From Nannobrachium achirus (lineage: Eukaryota > Chordata > Actinopteri > Myctophiformes > Myctophidae): a DNA stretch of 64,000 bases. Both the position numbers and the translations under genes were made by a program. The stretch spans positions 24,210,033 through 24,274,032 of the forward strand of contig OY997641.1 of assembly GCA_963921795.1 (NCBI GenBank). The letters are read 5' to 3'. The notes beneath the pieces were generated by a model. The model was not told the origin of the DNA. It was given only the letters and a program-made list of their open reading frames with translations, and did no database searches. This document shows positions 26,661 to 37,995 of the stretch, piece after piece; positions within the stretch are counted from its first letter, which is position 1; each line of letters begins with the position of its first letter.

Positions 26661-27604
26661 CTTTACAAGGTTTCCATCAGACGCAGACAATATGTACTTC
26701 ACCCCACGACTATTAATTCCTGCCCGGACTGTACTACTTACAGTACTACAGTACATACAGGCTGTCTAGTCGGACTCTAGAATGTGTTGAACATGCAGGT
26801 TATGCTTGCCCGGCCTTAGCATTTGCTGGTTAATCATAATTATAAAACATGACCGATGTTCTTTCTGCCATATTACGATTCAAATAACAAGCCTCAATGT
26901 CATGTGGTGGAATTACACAACTCTCCTCCACTGCATCATCATCACAGTGCTTTGTCGCTGTCTTATAAACGCTACTCTGCGTGGTGTTAAATGCCTGCAT
27001 GAATTACTGTCTTGTTAATGGGATCTGAGGCTGTCCGCTTTTCTCTATTAGCCTTTGCTCTCAATTTCTTTATTGGGCACTTGTATGGAATGGCATTCAT
27101 CAAATACAATCCATTTTGTCCATCATATCTCTGCACCGGACAGAGATGACAATTTCAATGTGTTGCTGAGCGACACATTTTAAAAGCAGTGGCAGATGAA
27201 AACATGTCTTGTAAAAGAGAGACAATGAAATAATCCCCCTGGAATCATTAAAAAATCTACTTTGTTGCAAAGGGATTCCCTGTGTTTGCTAACAGCGTTA
27301 CTAATCCCGGGCTAAGTTTTGACAATGGCAAGCTTTGGCGCCCTTTAGCGCGAGCGCTGTCGTTATTATGGTAATCAAACAGAATGGCTGCTAATTCGTC
27401 GCCTGTGATTGTGCTCAGTGAGGCTTGGCAGCACGCTGGTGGAAGGAACAGCAGCCGCTCTTTTTAATTAGGCCGCCTAGCGCTGGATAGTGAGGAGAAT
27501 GGACGAAGCAAAGGCCAAAAGAGAGAGAAAAGGAGATGTAGGGGGTCGAAAGATAAAAGAATGGGTTTTGGTATTGAGAGAAAGCAGCTGGGCAGGAGAG
27601 CAGG

Positions 27605-27682
27605 GGAGAGAAGGAAGCGAGGGAGTGAAAAATCGTATGATTAGGAGAGAAGGAAGCGAGGGAGTGAAAAATCGTATGATTA
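27605..27682. repeat. 39-bp tandem duplication
   Basis: Two identical 39-bp units, each starting GGAGAGAAGGAAGCGAGGGA, at 27605 and 27644. Confidence 0.95.
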
Positions 27683-28343
27683 TTTTTATTTCACTAATCA
27701 CAGCAACATGGCATTGTGTATGCGGTGCCCTTGCTGGGTCGCAGCCACTCAGCAGGGCAGGCTGGGCTTTTAGATGAGCTTGTTAACTAGCCCCAGAGCG
27801 TGCCTAATTGACGCCCAACGCCTGCACGACCCAATGCTGCTGTAGTTCTGAATAACAGAGAGACATCCTGCGGGCGGTTTAGCCATTCAGGTCGTTCGAG
27901 TATTAACTCTTCCATCCTGTGACGTCACCTGTTGCAAAATGTGATATTATGTGATGTACTGTAAAAGTTGTCTTGCCAAAATATCACAATGCGGTTCAAT
28001 GCGGTTTGAGGTTTCCTTATTGCGTTATCTTGGGTAACAGTAACACGATAATATAATATGATACTTACACCCTGAAAAGATGATTCAGACTGATTAGGTA
28101 TTTATTTACACAGAAAGTAAAACAACTACGGAAAATGAAATCTGAGAGTGGTTGCCTGCCCTTTGTTTTGAATTGTTCCTTTAAATCACTTAAAATCTGA
28201 AATGAAGTATGTGGTCTTCAAATAAATCATTAGCATTAATGTTGTGATTCTAAAACGACTTTTTGTTTTACTGAGGATTCTTCAACGCACAGTAGTGTGG
28301 AATAGGGTGAGACTTTGACTTATGTCGTCTTTCTCTCTGTCAG

Positions 28344-28417
28344 TTAGGGATGGAGCATCAGGACAGTGTGATATTCCTAAACACCCCCGGTACCCAGACT
28401 GCCCCAGCAAGGTGGAC
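28344..28417 (+). CDS. mgat5b: mgat5b small internal exon (start of luminal Cys-rich part)
   Basis: This 74-base exon has a clear polypyrimidine acceptor (TTCTCTCTGTCAG at 28331-28343) and a consensus donor GTAAGT at 28418. Two leading bases join the G of the previous exon to make Val, then it reads RDGASGQCDIPK and YPDCPSKVD. The two cysteines and the PDC-SKV pattern match human MGAT5B just before its WMRARW segment. A second AG at 28346-28347 would break the frame, so the start at 28344 is preferred. This is the least conserved of the seven exons at its 5' end. That fits a linker between stem and folded luminal domain. Confidence 0.9.
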
Positions 28418-30967
28418 GTAAGTCTACAGTACACATCATAATAATTTCCAAACGACCTGTCATAGAGACTTCAAACTGTCCTGCTGTCCTTTGGTGCTCT
28501 TACACTTGTACTCTTATACTTGGCTGCGAGCAGTGTCAGAAATAGCTATCTTAAAGATTGGCTATTTTCGGTGTGCAACACCAGCGCGCAACAAAGTATA
28601 AATCAGACTTATTTATTACCGTTACGAAGTGCATGGCCACTCAGGGCCATGAGGGTCTGAGCCTTTTACTGCCCATTTGTCTTGTGAACTGTGTTGTGTT
28701 GCTATAGGGAATAGTAGTGGGCTTAGTTTTCTGGTGCCATTCAAATCTGCCCTTAATCTATCCCACGGGGCCGGATCTAGGCATAGGCAAGGGGGGGCAA
28801 TGCCCCCCTAAATGCCCTGTCTGCCCCACCAAACATGATGGCATGCAAAAATCAAAAATCGGCTGGTATGATATCAAACCGGCCGCATCGGTGACCGGAC
28901 GGTCACTGACATAAATTCCGGTGCACAGCATGATGCTCTAGACTAATTTAAACATAGCAAATAGCAGCCAGTCTACTTAGTGGCAGCCTACAACAGAATA
29001 GGCCTACAGATGATGCTGATTACCTTTGCAATGTAAGGATATATTCCATAATCCTGTGTCAATGTAGTCTCAAAGAAGAAGGAAAAAAAAAAAAAGCATC
29101 GCAAGGCTTTCCTGCCTCCAGTCCAGACGGTCCATGCAGAAGGAGTTTACTTTCACTTTCATTTAACAGAAAGCAACAGCATTGCAAAAGCTGTTGCAAG
29201 CGACAGAAAAAGCCATCCTATAAATGTCCCTTTATTTTAGCCAGTTTCAAAGGAAAACCACCTCCCGTTTCTCTGTTGTTGGAAAAAAAAAGTCAGTTCA
29301 CGTTGCCAGGTTGCGTGGTGTCATGTGTCCACACGCTGGATTAATTAATGCATGTCCAGGTGAAGCCTGTTAAAGGTCGTTATAGTATCCTCCGATAGTT
29401 TCACAAAGTACATTAAGCAACAGAAATGTATTATGTAACATTTTAAGTACCTTACAGAGGTTTTACAACCCAAAACAACAGGAACAGCCAGGGTCATGAG
29501 GTAATATTTTGCCCTTAAATATTTGAAAGGAAGGAATAGACTAGAGTCAGACTACTGTGACACAAGGTAAATTTCTCACCTTGAAGACGATGAATGCAAC
29601 CTTATTTATTTTAGCTTTTAAGACAATCGTTTTGCTTGTTAAAAAATATTTATTCAATAATAATATTATATTATATATATTATATATTTGAAATAAATTA
29701 TCTCAATATGTATACCAATAATTTTAAAATAAAGGTTTTGCCTTAATCATGCAGCTCTAACAGTGACACAGACAGAAGCAATGGCACAGCAATTTACAAT
29801 ATATACAGTAGTATGTATTTTTAACTTTAGGCCTTACAGTGAATGATCAGCTGGCATCAATATTATATCCATATCATATTAGACTGGATATTGTCTGTGA
29901 TTTTGGATATTGTACTTTTGTGATTGTGTTCTTCTAGCTTATTGGTACTCAAATTGAAGTATGTCTTGTAGGCCTACTTGGCCTGAAAAAAGGGTATTGG
30001 AGCAACCCTATTTTCTAGTTCATAGCTAAAGAAATCGGTACCGGAAAATCGGTTTTGGCAGGTCAGACCTTCATAAAACCGGTGGATCGGTACCGGCCAA
30101 GAATTTTGCAATCAGTCCATCTCTACTAGAATATATAGAGACAGAGAGAGATAGGTGTAAGACCTGTTGTTTGTAATGCGTGTTATAGGTATAAGTGTGC
30201 CAAAATGCTTTGTTTTTTATGCATTTCGGGTGTTTTAGGGGGTTTGATCCCCCCATTTTTTTACGCCCACGCCTCACGGCGTGGGCTGGAGGTGACCTCC
30301 CTATCATTTATTGCTGCCCCACCTACTACTAAAGGCTAGATCCGGCCCTGCTATCCCATAAAGATTTACAAAAATATTTCTTGCACCTTGTGCACTCAGT
30401 CACTTTCCGAAGAAAACGGCAAGTGCGACCAGCAGAGCGCACAAGTAGGGTGATGAGTGCTGTCTGTATGTACAGTTTGTGGGTGGGCAAGTTGGCTCTC
30501 TGTCAAGGTGCTAACTTGTGCCTATAGTAATTCAATTATGGAGATCCCTCCTGCTTCAGTAGACTGACATGCAATAGTTGGCTTACCCAGAGTCCGACCT
30601 ATATGTGGCCGTGTCGATGCATCGCTCCAATGAGGAGCAGCTGCAGTCTCTATCTGTATGTATCTGTTTATACCCATGACCTTCACGGCAAACGTGGCAC
30701 AGCCTTGTAGCGGTAAAAATACATTGGTAACCCACCTGGCCGCAACATTGGTTTTTATGAACCACTTTGACCACATTAACAAGAGGTCATAAGGGATGAA
30801 CACATAAACCTCTCACCAATGAAGCCTTTTACAGGCTTGATATTAACCTCAGTCGACTGCGACAGTTTAGGTCACATTTGAATCTTCCCCAATTGTGATA
30901 TACACAGCCTCTGAGGGAGACTAAACTGAAACTATTAATTTGTTGGCATGGAAACCTGGCCTTCCAG
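28418..30967 (+). other. mgat5b intron (2.5 kb), phase 0, mostly one transposon
   Basis: A single hAT-like element, 28766-30350, makes up about 62% of this intron. A degenerate hairpin-like relic (GAAATAGC...GGCTATTTTC) lies at 28538-28569. Nothing recognisable was seen in 30360-30967. Confidence 0.88.
28766..30350. mobile_element. 1.6-kb hAT-like element with perfect target duplication
   Basis: The ends CGGGGCCGGATCTAG and CTAGATCCGGCCCTG are near-perfect inverted repeats. The 8-bp duplication CTATCCCA flanks it at 28758-28765 and 30351-30358. The text just inside the right end (CATTTATTGCTGCCCCACC) resembles a mirrored GGGGGGGCAATGCCCC start. No transposase frame is visible. Confidence 0.88.
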
Positions 30968-31135
30968 TGGATGCGTGCGCGCTGGACCTCGGACCCTTGC
31001 TACGCCTTCTACGGTGTGGATGGCTCGGACTGCTCTTTCCTGGTGTACCTGAGCGAGGTGGAGTGGTTCTGCCCCCCCCTGGCCTGGAGGAACCAGACCA
31101 CCGTGCCCACCTACAGACCTCCACCCAAGAGACAG
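30968..31135 (+). CDS. mgat5b: mgat5b internal exon, N-terminal luminal domain
   Basis: This is a 56-codon, phase 0-0 exon. It begins WMRARWTSDPCYAF and contains GVDGSDCSF, YLSEVEWFCPP, a WRNQT glycosylation sequon and a Pro-rich end TYRPPPKRQ. It is nearly identical to the human MGAT5B block and also resembles MGAT5, which has WMKDMW and YLSEVENWCP. The conserved cysteines belong to the N-terminal luminal domain that packs against the GT18 fold. The acceptor GGCCTTCCAG has only a weak pyrimidine tract and the donor is CAG|GTAACC at 31136. The GC content is clearly higher than in the surrounding intron. Confidence 0.95.
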
Positions 31136-31337
31136 GTAACCCCATCCATTCCTGGGTATTTCACTCTAAGCTCACAGTAAAATCATCAGTGTTCATGTAT
31201 CTATTTGTCTCACTGTCACACTGAGTGTTTAAATCAACAGAGGATTTGAGTGTATAGAAAAAATTGCAGATGGTGTTGAGTAAAAACCACACACACACAC
31301 CGACTGTTTTTAGTATGTGATGCACTGATGCAGTTTG

Positions 31338-31737
31338 CAGTGGTGTAAAGTAACTAGTACATTTACTTAAGTAATGGGATTTACTTCTACTCAGATCCAA
31401 ATATTGTATTTTCACTCCACTACATTTATTTGAAAACTTTAGTTACTTGTTACTTTGCAGATATAAATTATAATTAAAAAACATACATTTACCACTTTAG
31501 CCCTATTTTATACCTAGGCTTTTTTTATGCAACGCGTTGTGAGCTTGTAGATCATCAATTTCCAAACATTTTGTATTTTACTTTTGGTATTTTAAGTACC
31601 ATTTCATGCCAACACTTTCATACCTTTTACTCAAGTACATTTCGAATTATGGACTTTTACTTGTATCGGAGTACTACTACATTGCAGTATTGATACTTTT
31701 ACTTAAGTAAAAAATGTGAGTACTTCTTCCACCACTG
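31338..31737. mobile_element. hAT-like MITE, CAGTGGTGTAAAGTA family
   Basis: It begins CAGTGGTGTAAAGTAAC and ends TACTTCTTCCACCACTG. Half a hairpin module lies at 31527-31556, near the centre. No clean target duplication is visible. Relatives are at 38825-39080, 47479-47623 and 57402-57799. Confidence 0.75.
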
Positions 31738-32317
31738 TGTGTCTGAACCTCACCAGCGGATCATCCGTCCAGCTCCTTTCTTTGGTGTTCCTGTCATATC
31801 ACAAAAGCAGCGATAGCTGTTATTTCATCATCCCCCCATTATTTACCACTCGTCTATCTGGCCCCCTCCCTTCTCCCGGGAGAGCGCTGGACGCGGCACT
31901 CACGCGGCTTCTGCCTCCGATTGTCTCCGAATGTCGCTGTCCCTGCTCAGTGTATTCACTGTATTCCCCCTCAGTTGCCGTACTCTTCCCTGGAGCGCTG
32001 TAAACCCAACACCAACCGGCCCCGGTGTGCATTCATTCCACCCGCTCTGCCGTCTATTCTAATTACCTGCCTATATTCACTGCCACTAATCCTACAGCTA
32101 TCCCTCGGGGGGAGAGACTGTTTCTTACTGTGGCACCGCCACCTACAAGAACAATGATTCACCTGCATGGGGGGAAAGTACAGACTTCTGCATATTGATT
32201 CTGTCTGTGGGAGAGAGTGTCAGGATTTGTGTGTTTATGATGGAGAAAGTGCTGGCGCCAAATATAGATATGAGAGTGGAGAGAGGCAGCAAGGTAGATG
32301 TTAGCTATGTGGTATAC

Positions 32318-32895
32318 TGTATGTTTTTTTTTAACCAGGGACAGTGCACATTAATCAACATGTCAGTTTTCACATCCATGTAAATGAGCCATAGTTGGCC
32401 AAAAGCACGCACATTTTCAGCTGTAGTCCCTGAGCAGGCTGTTGAAAGGGGTGAACGGGGTATCCATACAAAAACAGACATATCAACACAATACAAGATA
32501 AAGTAAGTATAGAACAGTAGCCAGAACAATTACAGTAAAAATTGAGAAATGACATCAGTGACAAATAGAGCTGATAATTACCCATTATTACACAATTGTT
32601 TTGCTTTAAGCCATCTCTTAAGGTTGAATTTGAAGGTCCTGTATTTGGTGGTCTCTCTTACTTCGATCGGTAGGGAGATTATTCCAGGCTCTAACAGAGA
32701 AGGCTGTTTTAGCAAACACACTACGTCTGAATGGTACAGTACATCGCAGTCCTCTTAGTTGCCCTGGTTGCTCTGCCACCACTTTCCCCTTCGCTCTATG
32801 AAGTGTTTCAGTGGAGGAGGTGCAAGCCCGTTTAAAACCTTAAAAATTAGACAAGCATCTGCAAAATGTTTAAAGCTATCAAAATGTAATACATT
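32318..32895 (-). mobile_element. Decayed LINE 3' fragment
   Basis: Read on the reverse strand, it shows FADACLIFKVLNGLAPPPLK and then FAKTAFSVRAWNNLP, both typical of the C-terminal region of fish non-LTR retrotransposon ORF2. It ends in an A-rich tail, a T run near 32324-32333 on the + strand. Frameshifts and truncation make it a dead copy. Confidence 0.7.
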
Positions 32896-32990
32896 GTACT
32901 TTTGAACGATATTGCTTGTGTGTGTGTGTATGAGACATAGCTGCGTGCCTTTTATGCTGTAAGTCCTCTGTGCTTCCCATGTACTTACAC

Positions 32991-33321
32991 CAGGGGTCTT
33001 TAACGTTTTCAGGCCAAGGACCCCCATAGTTGAGAGAGAGATGAAGCAGGGACCCCCACAACCTTTTCATAGATTCCTTATAGTTTCATCGTTTGACAGC
33101 ACAATCACCAGTGTATTTTGGATTCATGTCAATTTGTGTTTTCAGATATTTAACCAATTGAGCCATCATTACCTAATAAACTTGACCTTTTACTCTGTAC
33201 TTAGTCTGCTCTTTTTCCCCTCTACACCAATACTCTTTGCCGAAAATAGCCTATCTGCAATTTTTTGCTACAATTCTCAGAATATGGACACTAGGGTTCA
33301 AGTTGTTAAAGGCGTTTCATG
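32991..33321. mobile_element. Truncated hAT MITE, CAGGGGTCTTTAAC
   Basis: It starts CAGGGGTCTTTAACG and shares GTTTTCAGGCCAAGGACCCC with 15198-15610. The hairpin is reduced to its left arm (33240-33262) and the right end is missing. Another MITE begins at 33330. Confidence 0.75.
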
Positions 33322-33329
33322 AAGACGAC

Positions 33330-33899
33330 CAGGGGTGTCACAAGGTTGGGAAAAGTGGGACTGAGTTACGAGGGCCCATGGTGGATGGGCCTTAATTATT
33401 TTATACTTTAGCTATTGAAAAATAGCAGATATACAAGCTCACAGCACGGCACCGAGTGCCGCGCTGTGAGCTTGTAGATCTGCTATTTTTGAGAAGTCGT
33501 GAAAATGTGTGCAAATCTTTCAATATGTATTTTTTAAGCAGACATTTGTAATTCAAATTTTGCCCTGGAACGAAATATTTTGAGATGGGGGTCCGTGGCC
33601 AAATACATATTATTTTGGGGGTCCTTCACATGAAAAGGTTTGAGCACCACTGACATACAGTAAGAAACATTGAAATATTGAAAGACATTCACGATTTTTC
33701 AAAATAGCAGATCTACAAGCTCGCAGCCGCGCTGTGAGCTTGTATAACTGCTATTTTTCAATAGTTAAAGCACAAATTAATGCGCAATAATTTGTTCCCA
33801 GTCTAAATGGGTTAAACCCCTTCCCCCTATGAAGAACATTCATAGTAAATCCTTGTACCCAGGGCCCAGAATTTGGTGCGACACCCCTGAAGATGACTT
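33330..33899. mobile_element. hAT MITE, CAGGGGTGTC family, two hairpins
   Basis: The ends are CAGGGGTGTCAC and GCGACACCCCTG, with target duplications AAGACGAC (33322-33329) and AAGATGAC (33900-33907). Hairpin modules lie at 33417-33491 and 33701-33768. A copy of the TTTGAGCACCACTGAC text lies between them. This is the cleanest representative of the family. Confidence 0.9.
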
Positions 33900-34514
33900 C
33901 AGGCAGCCTGGCCTCTGGGCCTGGGCAAATAACACTCTGTGTGACACAGAGAGAGCTGTGCTGCATGCAATCCCAGCCATCAACATTCAGCTCAAAACAG
34001 TAGCATTCATAATGGGGCTTAATATGTCTGGTTTATCCTCACCAGTGAAAGATTGAATATTATTGTTAATTAATGAAGATAACTAAAACAAAAGAAAATG
34101 ACGCATTGGAAGCACTGTGCTGCAGCCATCATTAAATACTTAAAAAAATGACAGAGGATGAAAACACAATAAAGCCCATCGCTTGTCCTCTCGTATACTG
34201 TAACACATAATATTAACATTCTACTTTTAAGGACTCTTTAAACATACTCTGTGAAACACTTCATTTCAAATTTGTGGGTAGGTTATTCTACTGTGCTGTG
34301 GTACTGTATTTTCATTTTGCACACTTTGTGCAGCCTTCAGTTTTGGGTCCAGACAGTGAATGTAGTCTGCCCAGGGAGATCGACTATCTTCCAATGCCAC
34401 AAATCCACTTGAAGAAAAGAACAGAGAGAGAGAGAGACAAAGATTGTCTCACAAAAAGAGTGACCATCATCAACTACCGCCGCTGGCCTGGGCACCATCA
34501 TAAGTCTTCTATAT

Positions 34515-34961
34515 CACTGGTTCTCAACCTTTTCAGGCCGTGATCCCAAAAATAAACTGGGGGGACCCCCACCCCCCACCCTGACGAGCACTAAAAGCTG
34601 AGGCATTACATTTTGTATAACACGGTTCTATTGTGAAAATAGCAGATCTACATGCTCACAACGCCTTGCGGCCTCGCATTGCGAGGCATTGTGAGCATGT
34701 AGATCGGCTATTTTCATAATTTCTGCCTCTAATATTTGACAATTCATTTAACTTGTTTGTTTAATTTGTCATTTTAGAGGTATTAAAAAGTCATTAAATT
34801 GTCACTTTAGAAATGTCCAGATACCCTCTATACACTTAAACGTTATGTTGGTTTGTTGAGAGAGAAAAATATGTTGCACATTAAGTTAATCATCTGGGGA
34901 CCCCCTAAAATAATTTGGGGACCCCCCTGGGGGTTCCCGACCCACAGGTTGAGAACAACTG
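34515..34961. mobile_element. hAT MITE, CAGTGGTTCTC family, 80 bp before an exon
   Basis: The ends CACTGGTTCTCAACC and GGTTGAGAACAACTG are flanked by a perfect 8-bp duplication TTCTATAT (34507-34514 and 34962-34969). Hairpin module at 34637-34715. It is in opposite orientation to the copy at 13197-13633. Confidence 0.92.
34637..34715. repeat. Hairpin module copy, CATGCTCACA variant
   Basis: GATCTACATGCTCACAACGC pairs with GCATTGTGAGCATGTAGATC, the same paired ATG/CAT change as 13438-13511. It is inside the hAT MITE at 34515-34961. Confidence 0.9.
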
Positions 34962-35041
34962 TTCTATATGTATGGCTCTGACAGGTGAGTTTTGCAACCT
35001 TGCCATTGATGTTTGTTCCGCCTGCTGTTCTCTTCTTGAAG

Positions 35042-35206
35042 GCTGCCCTGCGCTCAGACATCGGAGCTCTGCTGGAGCAGGTGGGGACGGGCAAGGAGTC
35101 CCTGAGCTTCATGAAGAGACGAATGCGGAGGATGGCGGCGCAGTGGGCCGCAGCGGCCCGCCGGCTGGATGACAGGCTACGCAACCAACACAGAGAGCAG
35201 AAGAGG
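35042..35206 (+). CDS. mgat5b: mgat5b internal exon, helical linker of luminal domain
   Basis: This 55-codon, phase 0-0 exon encodes AALRSDIGALLEQVG, GKESLSFMKRRMRRM, AAQWAAAARRLDDRL and HREQKR. It matches human MGAT5B (GKESLIFMKKR, TAQWALAAQRL) in pattern. It is predicted to be strongly helical and basic, leading into the first beta strand of the GT18 domain encoded by the next exon. The acceptor is CTGTTCTCTTCTTGAAG, ending at 35041, and the donor is AGG|GTCAGT at 35207. A complete hAT MITE with its target duplication ends only 72 bases upstream of the exon, so the upstream splicing context was partly rebuilt by a transposon. High GC and CpG content sets the exon apart from its flanks. Confidence 0.94.
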
Positions 35207-35578
35207 GTCAGTGCAGTACATTCTCACATACCTTTGTACACTACACACACACATGCTCAGTGCACTTTGACTGCCATAGGCAAATCCTATTTTATTTACA
35301 CGATTTTCGATGGCTTCGTGCACGCGGCGGCTCCCGGCCGTTCAAAGTGTTTTCTTTCACGTGGAGAAGAGAAAATTCAAACGCGATGATCCGTGTGTAC
35401 TGTGTAAGCTATGGTCCATAGAAAACAGGCTGTTTTGACCAAACAAGCGATATAGGAAAAGAAGCGGAGATACAGTATATCGTCGTTGTCGGGTTACTTA
35501 TAGTTTTATTCATCAAAATAACAAAAGAAAATAACATTTGTATACTGAGTTACGGACATGCGCACACGCTCACACACA

Positions 35579-35630
<52 letters not shown>

Positions 35631-35670
35631 GTGCGTGCGCGCGGCACTGTGCGTGCGCGTGTGTCCATTA
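35579..35670. repeat. TG/CG microsatellite
   Basis: A TG run followed by GCGT and GCGC variants. Confidence 0.95.
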
Positions 35671-36729
35671 TTTTGACACACAGTCAAAGTCGTAAAGCTG
35701 AATTGAAATAAATAGAAAAGCGACAGTACCAGGAGTAAAAGTGTTTTCTGCTGATCCAACAGACTGTAAAATGTGAAATACTGTCTCCTCCAGCCCCAGG
35801 AAACAACACTTCAAACATTCAAATTTGATTTCGTTTATACAGTACCGGTATACTTTTTATTTTGTATTCAACGGTGAAATGATAAAAGCCTTCCTCAAGC
35901 AGGCACAGCTTTTGCAGACAAAAAGAATGCATGCAGGCAGGAAGGAAGGTATTAATGTTGTGTTTTCATGCCCACATGCCATGCTAGTACACAGAACTTC
36001 TGCCACATCATCGCTCCACTGCGCAGGTTTCTCAGCCGCAGTTTCATGACTGAAGAATGACAACGACTTCAAGCACACAGTAAAATCCCCAGTGTTAATT
36101 TGGTTAAATTTGTCTCAGATTTGAAGGGATGAAGGGATGATGTATAGACATCATATCACATAATTATATTGTCCGATCAGAAAAGGGACATATGGATAGG
36201 GACGTACATATATACACATGGACAGTGCATGGACACTGATAAAATAACAGTAGTTCTACATTCCCTCAACTGGCCTACACTTAAGGTTCAGAGCCTTTGT
36301 CATAAATTGTCGTGCGTGCGTGCATGTGTGTGCGCGTTTGTGCATGCATCTGTACACTGGAAGGCATGTGTACACTTTCATGGATTCCCTTTGCCAGTCA
36401 GTAGCCTCAGAGCTCAGCCGTTGGAAGCCTAGATTTATTGCAGTCTTCTTCTTTACCGCCCAGAGAATTCAATTTGTGGCCAGACACTTCTCCTCACATC
36501 CCCTCTCCAGTTGAAAAGTGTCTCAGCACTTCAAAGGCCTGTATGAAAATGAGACACCGTGAGTTACAGTAGTCCATTTTGTATTACGTCTTTTTGGGAA
36601 TTGGGCCAAATGTGCCTCCAATGGGTCTCCATTCATTTTTTTTAATGCACATGAATCTGTGTTGATCTCATCGGTCCATCGTTACCAGCCAAAACGACGC
36701 GGCATGAATCAAAGCCAGCTCTCTGTCAC

Positions 36730-37131
36730 TAGGGATGGGACGATAAGTGATGTTATCGTTTATCGTGATAAAAAAACACTTGTGGAGATTTTATTTATCG
36801 TGAAATCACCCTCCATTATGCACTGGGATCACTTAACCTTTTATTTGCCGAGCTGCATATCCGGTACCATTTAAACCCTCTATCGGTAAAACGTACTTAT
36901 AAAATACGTACTTGTAGTAGTCTTTTTTTCAGTCTCTACCAAATCGCTTTGTCAAAAAATAGCCGATCTACAAGTTCACAACGTGTTGCATTGCGACGCG
37001 TTGTAAGCTTGTAGATCGGCTATTTTTTGGCAAATATTACGCCGCAGGATAATGGATGTTTGGGATATTTTGATTATCGCAATAATATCACAATAATCAT
37101 GATATGACATTTTCATATCGTCCCATCCCTA
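36730..37131. mobile_element. hAT MITE, TAGGGATGGGACGATA family
   Basis: The ends TAGGGATGGGACGATA and TATCGTCCCATCCCTA are inverted repeats. Flanks TCTGTCAC and TCCGTCTC are a diverged 8-bp duplication (6 of 8). Hairpin module 36955-37028 at the centre. Confidence 0.88.
36955..37028. repeat. Hairpin module copy
   Basis: GCCGATCTACAAGTTCACAA pairs with TTGTAAGCTTGTAGATCGGC. The stem extends outward through AAAAAATA and TATTTTTT. It is inside the MITE at 36730-37131. Confidence 0.88.
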
Positions 37132-37485
37132 TCCGTCTCTAGAGAGAACACATCTTTCCCAAATGCCAAGATCCTTGTTCACGTTCCCAGCGGAGAGCAG
37201 AACTGTGTCCAGTGTAATGGTGTGCTTGACAGTAATGGTTACCATTAACTGGACCCTGTAGACTCTCCAGTCTGAGAGAGATGAACGCACGCACGCTCTC
37301 ACGCACACACACTGAGACAGACAGACAAAGAAACTGTTTGGAAAACAGGCGGAGTAGGAATAGCAATGAAAGAATGATAATCTGTAGACAGACAGGAATA
37401 GGCTCGGCGAAAGCAGATGTTTCATGGAAGACTGGACAGAACTAGACAGCAGTCTATCCCACCTGTCTAAGCGCTCTCTCTCTTG

Positions 37486-37514
37486 TGCTCTCTCTCTCTC
37501 TCTCTCTCTCTCTG

Positions 37515-37561
<47 letters not shown>
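37486..37561. repeat. (TC)n microsatellite
   Basis: A TC run with one GAG interruption near 37513. Confidence 0.95.
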
Positions 37562-37565
<4 letters not shown>

Positions 37566-37586
37566 CATTCCCCCCCCCAAGTCTTG

Positions 37587-37851
37587 ATATCGTCACTGTC
37601 GGGCAGAAACCTTGTATCTCCAGGTTTCAAATTTGTAAATTTTTTCGCCAATTAAAGCCCTGCTTCATCATACAAGGCCGTTGCACAAAAGTAGTGAAAA
37701 CAGCAGATCTACAAGCACACAACGCCTCGCGCCGCGAGGCGTTGTGTCCTTGAAGATCGGCTGTCTTCACTAGTTTATATCATTTTTAAAATGATAAATA
37801 CAAAACAAACGGTTTTGGACATACAACGTTTCCACCCGACAACGACGATAT
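37587..37851. mobile_element. MITE with ATATCGTCACTGTCGGGC ends and a hairpin
   Basis: The ~24-bp ends ATATCGTCACTGTCGGGCAG and its imperfect complement near 37828-37851 are inverted repeats. No 8-bp duplication is evident, so this may not be hAT. The hairpin module 37690-37772 extends into TAGTGAAAAC and CTTCACTA. A relative is at 58375-58604. Confidence 0.7.
37690..37772. repeat. Hairpin module copy in a family lacking 8-bp duplications
   Basis: CACAACGCCTCGCGCCGCGA is followed by the mirror GGCGTTGTG. The paired change ACACAA / TTGTGT replaces TCACAA / TTGTGA. The stem extends into TAGTGAAAAC and CTTCACTA. Confidence 0.88.
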
Positions 37852-37995
37852 AATGACATGCCGAAAACAGGCACGCCAGATTGAAAGTGGTTTATTTATA
37901 CATTACCACATGTATTTTCCACGTCAACATACAAAGACTTTCATTGAACCCAAGGCAATTCATGTGTCAATTCTGTGGCTGAAGATGCTCCTCAT

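Larger units (their letters stand above)
25427..28343 (+). other. mgat5b intron (2.9 kb), phase 1
   Basis: This intron contains an (AC)n tract at 25622-25699, a hairpin-bearing repeat at 25720-25935, a (CCAT/CCAG)n tract near 26085-26150, a hAT MITE at 26193-26660 and a 39-bp tandem duplication at 27605-27682. The stretch 26800-28300 is otherwise free of recognisable repeats. Confidence 0.88.
31136..35041 (+). other. mgat5b intron (3.9 kb), phase 0, transposon-rich
   Basis: Most of this intron is repeat: hAT MITEs at 31338-31737, 32991-33321, 33330-33899 and 34515-34961, plus a reverse-strand LINE fragment at 32318-32895. 31740-32310 is pyrimidine-rich with nothing I can name. 33908-34500 also shows nothing recognisable. 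Confidence 0.88.

Noticed and set aside
27490-27777. A 95-codon Arg/Lys/Glu-rich frame
   Set aside because: Its bulk is a purine-rich 39-bp tandem duplication and there is no homology or splice support.
31338-31737. A clean 8-bp target duplication for this hAT-like MITE
   Set aside because: Flanks GCAGTTTG and TGTGTCTG agree at too few positions, so the class assignment rests on the ends only.
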